Assembly: GCA_002376235.1 (NCBI GenBank)
Contig: DFNX01000006.1
Location: 372,001 to 436,000 of the forward strand
Length of the DNA: 64,000 bases
Reading direction: 5' to 3'
Origin: Neorhizobium sp. UBA3556
Lineage (GTDB): Bacteria; Pseudomonadota; Alphaproteobacteria; Rhizobiales; Rhizobiaceae
Part shown: positions 58,035 through 64,000 of the stretch, piece after piece
Layout: every line of letters begins with the position of its first letter
Position numbering within the stretch: position 1 is the stretch's first letter
Program-made: the position numbers and the translations under genes
Notes under the pieces: generated by a model
Database searches by the model: none
What the model was told of the DNA's origin: nothing
The model's input: only the letters and a program-made list of their open reading frames with translations

Positions 58035-59012
58035 ATGAGCAACGAGCACCCTTTCGAATTATCCCGCAGGCAGACACTGCTTGCCGGGGCCACCTTGTCG
58101 CTCGCGATGGCCACGCCGGTCTTCGCGGCACAGAAATCGTCACCCCAAGCACAAAAAGGCAGTGATCTCATGACTGAATCATTCATCAAAACCAAGGACG
58201 GCGTCGACATCTTCTTCAAGGACTGGGGTCCGAAGGACGCACAGCCAATCGTCTTCCACCATGGATGGCCGCTGTCTTCCGACGACTGGGACGCCCAGAT
58301 GCTGTTCTTCCTCGAACATGGTTATCGTGTCGTTGCCCATGACCGGCGTGGGCATGGTCGTTCGCAGCAGGTAGGCGACGGGCATGACATGGATCATTAT
58401 GCAGCAGATGCCTTTGCCGTGGTTGAACACCTCGATCTGAAGAACGCCGTCCATATCGGACATTCCACCGGCGGCGGCGAAGTCGCGCGTTATGTCGCCA
58501 AACATGGTCAGCCGAGCGGTCGTGTCGCGAAGGCCGTTCTGGTGAGCGCCATCCCGCCGCTGATGCTCAAAACCGCCTCCAATCCGGGCGGCACGCCGAT
58601 CGAGGTTTTCGACGGCTTTCGCAAAGGAGTTGCCGAGAACCGCGCGCAATTTTATTTCGATGTCGCCTCCGGCCCGTTCTATGGTTTCAACCGGCCGAAT
58701 GCCAAGGTCTATCCGGGCGTGATCCAGAATTGGTGGCGTCAGGGCATGATCGGCGGTGCCAAGGCTCACTACGACGGTATCAAGGCTTTTTCTGAGACCG
58801 ACCAGACTGAGGATCTGAAGAAGATCACGGTGCCCACGCTAGTGCTGCATGGTGACGATGATCAGGTCGTTCCGATCGATGACGCAGCGCGTCTTTCGGT
58901 AAAACTGGTGAAGAACGGCACACTGAAGGTCTATCCGGGTTATCCGCACGGCATGTTGACCACCCACGCGGATGTCATCAACCCCGATCTCCTCGCGTTC
59001 ATCAAGGGCTGA
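58035..59012 (+). CDS. Tat-exported alpha/beta hydrolase, cofactor-free haloperoxidase-like
   Basis: 325 residues. A twin-arginine signal ([24 protein letters not shown]) precedes an alpha/beta-hydrolase fold with the triad Ser in HIGHSTGGG, Asp in HGDDDQVVP and His in [41 protein letters not shown] and DRRGHGRS are typical of the non-haem chloroperoxidase (esterase) group. The internal [11 protein letters not shown] at about residue 46 marks where cytoplasmic homologues usually begin. A strong terminator follows. Confidence 0.87.
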   Translation: MSNEHPFELSRRQTLLAGATLSLAMATPVFAAQKSSPQAQKGSDLMTESFIKTKDGVDIFFKDWGPKDAQPIVFHHGWPLSSDDWDAQMLFFLEHGYRVVAHDRRGHGRSQQVGDGHDMDHYAADAFAVVEHLDLKNAVHIGHSTGGGEVARYVAKHGQPSGRVAKAVLVSAIPPLMLKTASNPGGTPIEVFDGFRKGVAENRAQFYFDVASGPFYGFNRPNAKVYPGVIQNWWRQGMIGGAKAHYDGIKAFSETDQTEDLKKITVPTLVLHGDDDQVVPIDDAARLSVKLVKNGTLKVYPGYPHGMLTTHADVINPDLLAFIKG

Positions 59013-59025
59013 GGACTGAAGACGT

Positions 59026-59053
59026 CGGCGCCAGCGTCAGGCTGGCGCCGTTT
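59026..59053 (+). terminator. Rho-independent terminator after the hydrolase gene
   Basis: CGGCGCCAGC pairs with GCTGGCGCCG across a 5-base loop, followed by TTT. Confidence 0.88.
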
Positions 59054-59313
59054 CCGATTGTTCCGCGGGATTACTGTGAGCCACTCTTGCGTGAAAGCTA
59101 GACGATAAAGCCCGTAGCGAACCCAGCCACAGTGTTTTAGTCGGCTCCTCTCCATCTTCGATCGTGCAAACGCACGGCGATGGTTCATCTCTTGCGCACG
59201 GCTGCCATAGCTGACAAAATTCGTCACGTTAAATCTTGCCGCTCGTCACGCCCGGAATTGCGATATAGACTGGAGGAGATTGTAAGGTCTTTGTTGCATA
59301 CGCGGATGTTCTT
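59054..59313. other. Intergenic region before the AraC-family gene
   Basis: No gene supported. A GGAGGAG run at about 59273-59279 is followed by TTG-TAA, not a usable start, so it may be coincidental. No confident -35/-10 pair was found for the AraC-family gene. Confidence 0.4.
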
Positions 59314-60198
59314 TTGAGTTTTTGGCACTCCATGGTCTGGCGCACCGAAGGGATCCGGGTTGTCGCTCCTGCGAAGTGGCGCCAACTCGACGGTCTTGTC
59401 AGTGTGTATTGGGAAGCGGAAAGCCAGTCCGGTGCGAAAGGCTATTATCTGGCCGAAGATCCCCGCATTATGATCTTCTTCAATGATGTGTCATCTCGCG
59501 TCCGGATTTCTAACAAGGATGGCAGTTTTTCGCAAAATCATCGTCCGATGACCCGCGCGATCTATATCCCAGCCGGCGTTCCGATGTGGACGAACAGCAG
59601 GTCGTCACATCGCTTTTCTCATCTCAACCTGCACATGCACAAGCATCGTGTCATGCGATATCTGGCGCCATCTGTCGGCAGATCCGTCGCATTGACGGCA
59701 TTGCGGAGACCGGTCGAAATCCAGGATATCGGTGCCATTGAGACATTGGCGAGCCTGCTGGTGGACGAGATATCAAGTCCCTCCCGCCATGCTGTTTATG
59801 CCGAAAGTCTGGTGGGCAGCATCGTTACGGGCCTGCTCGACCTGCCCGAATGCGGTGGCGGCGACACGGATGGCCGATTAACGGAAACCCAGATTGAAAC
59901 CCTGATCGACCGGATGGACACGCGTAGCGATCATCGTCTGACCATTGCCGAGATGGCCGAGACGGTTGGATTGTCGGAGAGCTGGTTTGCCAATGTCTTC
60001 AAGCAGACAACGGGCAGGACACCTCTGCAATGGCAGCTATCGCGCCGCGTTGAACTCGCCAAGAAGCTGTTGCTCGAGAGCGATCTGGCTGTTGCAGATA
60101 TCGCGGCTCAGCTCGGTTTTACCGATCAAGCGCATCTGACGCGGACGTTCCGACAGTTTGTCGGAGACACACCCGCTGCATGGCGGCGGACACGGTAG
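59314..60198 (+). CDS. AraC-family regulator, probable control of the adjacent siderophore receptor
   Basis: 294 residues from TTG 59314; ATG 59332 (MVWRTEGIRVV) is an alternative six codons later. The C-terminal third holds two HTH motifs: LTIAEMAETVGLSESWFANVFKQTTGRTPLQWQLSRRVELAKKLLLESD, then LAVADIAAQLGFTDQAHLTRTFRQFVGDTPAAWRR. The N-terminal part is an uncharacterised ligand domain (IYIPAGVPMWTNSRSSHRFSHLNLHMHKH). It is convergent with a TonB-dependent siderophore receptor, like the pairing of PchR/YbtA-type regulators that sense the siderophore. Iron regulation is inference. Confidence 0.82.
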   Translation: MSFWHSMVWRTEGIRVVAPAKWRQLDGLVSVYWEAESQSGAKGYYLAEDPRIMIFFNDVSSRVRISNKDGSFSQNHRPMTRAIYIPAGVPMWTNSRSSHRFSHLNLHMHKHRVMRYLAPSVGRSVALTALRRPVEIQDIGAIETLASLLVDEISSPSRHAVYAESLVGSIVTGLLDLPECGGGDTDGRLTETQIETLIDRMDTRSDHRLTIAEMAETVGLSESWFANVFKQTTGRTPLQWQLSRRVELAKKLLLESDLAVADIAAQLGFTDQAHLTRTFRQFVGDTPAAWRRTR

Positions 60199-60218
60199 GT
60201 TTTACTGAAGTTTCTCAG

Positions 60219-60246
60219 GAGCCGCCGGTAGGCGGCCCCCGTTTTA
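60219..60246 (+). terminator. Terminator between AraC gene and TonB receptor
   Basis: GCCGCC-GGTA-GGCGGC is followed by CCCCGTTTTAG, a short U run. It separates the two convergent genes. Confidence 0.75.
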
Positions 60247-60263
60247 GTTTAGGATGGCGGCTG

Positions 60264-62435
60264 TCAGAACCGGTAACGAACCGAACCGATGACTGTGCGC
60301 CCTTCTTCGACATAGCACCACGAGCCGGCGCATGTCGTTTCGCGATTGTCGAAGACATTGTTGACACTGAGCTTGGCCGACAGACCCTTCAGGTCGGGAT
60401 TGGCTGCGCCGAAATCATATCCGAGCGAAGCATCGACCAGAACGCGAGAGGCGTTCTTACCCGTGTCGTTCCCGTCGCTCTTCCAGGTCTTGGCATAATA
60501 CCTGGCACCGGCACCGAGGCTCAGGCCTTCCAAGGGACCGGAGGGCATTTCGTAGTTCGCCCAGAGGGTGAACTGGTTTGCCGGAATGCCGGATGGAACC
60601 TTGCCGGGATTGTCGCCCGCAAGAATCTCCAGGTCGAGATAGGTGTAGGATGCAAGAAGATCGAGGCCGTCGAACAGGCTGGTCTTCGCTTCGATTTCAA
60701 AGCCGCGCGAACGAACCTTTCCTCGGGAAACCTGGAAACCGATATTGTCGGGATCGGAAGCCAGCGTGTTGCTCTGCTCGATATTGAAGATCGCGGCATT
60801 GATAGCGAGATTTAGGTCCGTCGGGCGATATTTCACGCCGACTTCGAACTGTTCGCCTTCTGACGGCGCGAAATACGCACCGGAGACGCTGGTGCCGGAA
60901 TTAGGTGCAAAAGACGTCGAATAGCTAACATAGGGCGATAGGCCGTTGTCGAAGAGATAGGCCAGACCAATACGCTTGGAGAAATGCGTGACCTGATCAG
61001 CCTGATTGCTATCCAGCCAATCATAGCGTCCGCCAAGCGTCAGGACGAAATTGTCGAACTCGATCTGATCCTGCAGGTAGATCCCGTACTGGTTCTGCCG
61101 TGTGATCGATGCCGGTCCCATATCCGCACTTGTTGGGCCCGAGATAGGCTGCGCACCGTAATTCCAGTCGTCATAGTCGAAAGCTGGCGCCGCGACGCTG
61201 CCGTATGCATAGCTGCTTTCGATATAGCTGTAATCCATTCCGGCAAGCACGGTATGCTGCAGGGCACCGGTTGCAACATTCCACTCGAGCTGATTGTCGA
61301 TCGCGAATGTGGTTGCGGAATCCTGAATGCGGTCTGCGGTTCGGCTTCCGTCCGGCAAAAGCATGCCGTCAGCATCGGTTTTGAAGCTGACATACTTCAT
61401 GTCCACATCGACTTCCTGATAGCGAAGGTTCTGGCGGAACTCGAGATTATCGGAAAAACGGTGCTGGAATTCGTAGCCGATCCGCTTCTGATGCTGATCG
61501 AGATCGGCCCAGGCAGGGTCGCCGGCCTCAAAGTCGGTTTTTGCGCCGTTCTGGCTGACATAACCGGCTGCACCGCCGCTGGTGATATCGGAATATTCTC
61601 CCAGAATGGTCAGCTGTGTATCGCGGTCGTCCGAGCGGAAGGTCAGTGCAGGGGCGATATAGATACGGTCGTTCTTGGCGGCGATGAACTGTGTGTCTGC
61701 GCCACGGGCCAGGCCGGTGATTCGGTAGAGCACATTTTCGTTGTCGCCGACGGGACCGGAGGAATCGAAGGTGACCTGGCGGCGATCGAAATTGCCGACC
61801 TGAGCCTCGACTTCGTTGAAGGGTTCATCGGTTGGGCGTTTGGAGATGACGTTGATGAGACCGCCCGGAGAACCGCCACCATAAAGAACCGAGCTCGGCC
61901 CTTTCAGGATGCTGACCGCTTCAAAGCCGTAGGGTTCCTTGCGGGCGACGGAGAAATTGCCGCCGATATCACGCAGGCCGTCACGGTAATAACCGTTGCT
62001 GGTGACGTTGAAGCCGCGAATGAAGACGGTGTCGAAGCGCGGATCGAATCCGTAAACGCCGGTGCGCACGCCCGAACTGTAATTGGCTGCCTGAACCAGA
62101 CTCTGGACGTTACGGTCTTCCAATTCCTTGCGAGAGATAATCGAAACCGACTGGGGAACCTTGGAAAGATCGGTATCGGTCTTCGTGCCGAGAGTTGCCG
62201 AGGTACCGACATAACGATCCGCCTTGGCCGCACTGGTCGAGCTGCTGCCCGGTGTCGTGTTTCCGGTGCTCAAGATGATGGGAGCAAGTGTCGTCGACGG
62301 GGCAGAACCCGCTGCCTCCTGGCTCATTGCGAAGGTTGGGGCCAGAGTGAAAAGCGCTGTACACCCAAGAAGAGCTGCGTTTCTGACGTGCCGGGCTGCC
62401 TGCCTCGAATTATTGCGCTTCCGTTTCATGTCCAT
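60264..62435 (-). CDS. TonB-dependent siderophore receptor
   Basis: 723 residues from ATG 62435, 6 bases after GGAAG; the open frame upstream to 62816 is untranslated leader. Signal peptide (KRNNSRQAARHVRNAALLGCTALFTLAPTFA) is followed by a plug domain around residues 85-200 (VPQSVSIISRKELEDRNVQSLVQAA, FIRGFNVTSNGYYRDGL, VSILKGPSSVLYGGGSPGGLINVISKRPT) and a beta-barrel ending in phenylalanine (GRTVIGSVRYRF). Members import ferrichrome, ferrioxamine or similar ferric siderophores. The late pair CAGSWC could form a loop disulfide. The AraC-family neighbour is the likely regulator. Confidence 0.92.
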   Translation of the reverse strand: MDMKRKRNNSRQAARHVRNAALLGCTALFTLAPTFAMSQEAAGSAPSTTLAPIILSTGNTTPGSSSTSAAKADRYVGTSATLGTKTDTDLSKVPQSVSIISRKELEDRNVQSLVQAANYSSGVRTGVYGFDPRFDTVFIRGFNVTSNGYYRDGLRDIGGNFSVARKEPYGFEAVSILKGPSSVLYGGGSPGGLINVISKRPTDEPFNEVEAQVGNFDRRQVTFDSSGPVGDNENVLYRITGLARGADTQFIAAKNDRIYIAPALTFRSDDRDTQLTILGEYSDITSGGAAGYVSQNGAKTDFEAGDPAWADLDQHQKRIGYEFQHRFSDNLEFRQNLRYQEVDVDMKYVSFKTDADGMLLPDGSRTADRIQDSATTFAIDNQLEWNVATGALQHTVLAGMDYSYIESSYAYGSVAAPAFDYDDWNYGAQPISGPTSADMGPASITRQNQYGIYLQDQIEFDNFVLTLGGRYDWLDSNQADQVTHFSKRIGLAYLFDNGLSPYVSYSTSFAPNSGTSVSGAYFAPSEGEQFEVGVKYRPTDLNLAINAAIFNIEQSNTLASDPDNIGFQVSRGKVRSRGFEIEAKTSLFDGLDLLASYTYLDLEILAGDNPGKVPSGIPANQFTLWANYEMPSGPLEGLSLGAGARYYAKTWKSDGNDTGKNASRVLVDASLGYDFGAANPDLKGLSAKLSVNNVFDNRETTCAGSWCYVEEGRTVIGSVRYRF

Positions 62436-62945
62436 CATCATCTTCCAACATTGATCTGACGGTTGTGGACCTTTGAAAAATGATCGCCGCAACCGATGTC
62501 TTCCGGGGACGGTGGCCTGAACATGATCAAGACAGGCCACGAGATCCCGTTCCTCAACCCGTTCGAAGCGAAGTTTGGAGCATCCCCGGAATCGCCATAA
62601 CTTGAGGATGGATATCCAGTATTGTAACTTTTCCGATTTTTGTAAGAAACGACGGCGTATGGGCATGGAGCTTTTCCGGCGTGGCCACTTTCCGTCCCGT
62701 GCGTGTATTACCCCAGTGGATACCCTTGAGCCAAGCAAACCACGGAACGCACGTAAAAAATCGTCCTGCTGCGCCTTTCGCATATCAGTTGGGAATGAAA
62801 CTAGGTGCGATACCAATTAATGTAGCTTGATATTTATCAGAAAAATTTGGTGCTTTCTAACTGCACATATGTGCAAAAATGTCATGTGACTGTCACTCTG
62901 CCTGACTATGTTCCGCCGCGCTGGACGAGAAAGGGCGGCGACAGG
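62436..62945. other. Divergent control region, siderophore receptor and iron-type ABC permease
   Basis: About 510 bases without a supported gene. Two palindromes stand out: a perfect 14-base TGCACATATGTGCA at 62862-62875, and GTGAC-T-GTCAC at 62886-62896, both in front of the permease start. I looked for Fur/RirA/Irr-type motifs; TTGATATTTATCAG (62827-62840) and a TTTCTAA half-site (62854-62860) are suggestive but not convincing. Confidence 0.5.
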
Positions 62946-64000
62946 ATGGCAATTGAAAGACAGGTGGCAGGACTTGGTGCCGGCACGCGTATGGACGTGC
63001 TTCGGCATCATTTGGCAGTGGCGCGGCGTGAGCCGGTTATCGCCATCGGCGTTGTTCTGGCCCTCATATTTTCGCTGCTCATTCTCGCGCCCGTCATTTC
63101 AATCCTCGTCAATGCCGCTATCGTACAGATTGGCGATGCGGCCCGCACGAAAGCGCCGGAGGGAGCTTTCACGCTCTATTATCTGGCGCGCGCCTTCGCT
63201 TCGCGCATGTCGAGTATCCTTCTCTGGCAGCCGCTCTTGAATACGGCGTCGATCGCGATCGGCGCAATTGGGATCTCGATGACGGTCGGCGGAATCCTCG
63301 CCTGGCTCGTCAACCGTACGGATCTCGCCGGCCGCCGGTGGTTGGCGACGGGGCTGATCATTCCCTTCATGCTGCCCACATGGACGCTGGCGCTGGCCTG
63401 GACAACGATCTTCAAGAACCGCACGGTCGGCGGCCAGCCGGGCTGGCTGGAGACGCTCGGTTTCGCGACGCCCGACTGGCTGGCCTATGGTCGCTTCCCG
63501 ATCATCATCATCCTGTCGCTGCACTATGCGCCGTTCGTGATCCTCATTCTCGGTGCGGCACTGCAGCGGCTCGACGCCCAGCTGGAAGATTCCGCCCGCA
63601 TCCTCGGTGCAAGCCGTCGCCGCGTCGCCTTTCAGATCGTACTGCCGCTGATGCGTCCGGCACTTCTGTCCTGTGGTCTGCTGATCCTGGCCGATTGCAT
63701 CGGGGAATTCGCCGTCCCCTACGTGCTCGGCCTGCCAGTTCAGTTCGACACGCTGTCGACCTCGCTCTATCGGGCGATCTCCACCCGCCAGAACGGGATG
63801 GCAGCCGTCATGGCAGCGGTGATCATGGTGATCGGCGTCATCACGCTTTACATCGACACGCGGATGATGCGAGAGGCGCGCCGCTTCGCCATTGTCGGCG
63901 GTAAGGGCGCCATGGATCGCCGCCGTCCGCTCGGACGCTGGCAGCTTCCGGCGACCGGTTTCGCACTAGCGTTCTTCACGCTTGGCGTCGTCATTCCGCT
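62946..64000 (+). CDS. Iron(III)-type ABC transporter permease (FbpB/SfuB-like), 5' part
   Basis: About 351 codons are open from ATG 62946 to the window edge; no stop is reached. A start at 62991 is possible. There are multiple membrane spans (VIAIGVVLALIFSLLILAPVISILVNAAI, LLNTASIAIGAIGISMTVGGILAWLV, RWLATGLIIPFMLPTWTLALAW) and the permease loop ARILGASRRRVAFQIVLPLMRPALLSCGLLILADCIGEFAVPYVLG. After this repeat-one half, a second hydrophobic half begins near the edge, as in the fused two-domain ferric ABC permeases. No binding-protein gene precedes it, so it may follow downstream. Substrate inferred from the adjacent siderophore receptor. Confidence 0.83.
   Translation, partial: MAIERQVAGLGAGTRMDVLRHHLAVARREPVIAIGVVLALIFSLLILAPVISILVNAAIVQIGDAARTKAPEGAFTLYYLARAFASRMSSILLWQPLLNTASIAIGAIGISMTVGGILAWLVNRTDLAGRRWLATGLIIPFMLPTWTLALAWTTIFKNRTVGGQPGWLETLGFATPDWLAYGRFPIIIILSLHYAPFVILILGAALQRLDAQLEDSARILGASRRRVAFQIVLPLMRPALLSCGLLILADCIGEFAVPYVLGLPVQFDTLSTSLYRAISTRQNGMAAVMAAVIMVIGVITLYIDTRMMREARRFAIVGGKGAMDRRRPLGRWQLPATGFALAFFTLGVVIP

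Noticed and set aside
60984..62459. A 491-codon plus-strand open frame opposite the TonB receptor
   Set aside because: Antisense shadow of the receptor plug and barrel; no ribosome site and no family resemblance.
62436..62816. N-terminal extension of the TonB receptor to 62816
   Set aside because: The extension is not signal-like or conserved in character; a proper signal peptide begins at 62435 with a ribosome site just ahead.

Overview
The window looks like chromosomal or chromid DNA of an alphaproteobacterium of the Rhizobiaceae (Rhizobium/Agrobacterium/Neorhizobium type). This rests on GC-rich coding sequence, a dct cluster with a divergent sigma-54 dctA promoter, a DUF1612 helix-turn-helix gene, a membrane-segment-free FtsK paralogue, and two copies of a roughly 100 bp rhizobial intergenic palindrome. 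I saw no insertion sequence, integrase, phage gene or CRISPR array. Assignments come from reading the sequence and from family knowledge; no database search was possible.

Layout. 1-3034: the end of a thiamine operon (thiC 3' end, thiO, thiS, thiG, thiE). 3363-5005: a coupled glycerophosphodiesterase and inositol-monophosphatase pair. 5006-9573: class Ib ribonucleotide reductase (nrdHIEF) behind a dense control region with a DnaA box, a promoter overlapped by an NrdR-type box, a cobalamin riboswitch and a long structured leader. 9602-19505: an L-fucose uptake and oxidative catabolism cluster (GntR regulator, sugar ABC transporter, dehydrogenase, lactonase, mutarotase, fuconate dehydratase, SDR, acylpyruvase-type hydrolase). 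19524-29221: a minus-strand sugar-acid cluster (TRAP transporter, FadR-type regulator, Ldh_2-family dehydrogenase, two zinc dehydrogenases, uxuA, uxuB), divergent from an unusual double-HTH GntR regulator and an enolase-superfamily sugar-acid dehydratase (29340-31497). 31579-36312: C4-dicarboxylate transport dctA and dctBD. 36456-39029: an FtsK-type translocase. 39048-42834: a yehZYXW-type osmoprotectant ABC transporter.

43127-53267 is a selenoprotein module: formate dehydrogenase fdoGHI, with an in-frame UGA selenocysteine codon and a readable SECIS hairpin, then fdhE, selA, a Sel1-repeat gene, selB and the selenocysteine tRNA gene selC. selD lies 2 kb further on the other strand. The most striking feature is that selC is nested entirely, and exactly codon-aligned, inside the 3' end of the selB reading frame. 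One RNA segment would therefore be both the tail of SelB and the tRNA that SelB carries.

53264-64000 holds a small unknown gene coupled to selB, a Tat-exported transglutaminase-like protein, a small exported protein, selD, a DUF1612 HTH protein, a Tat-exported haloperoxidase-like hydrolase, an AraC regulator next to a TonB-dependent siderophore receptor, and the start of an iron-type ABC permease that runs off the window.
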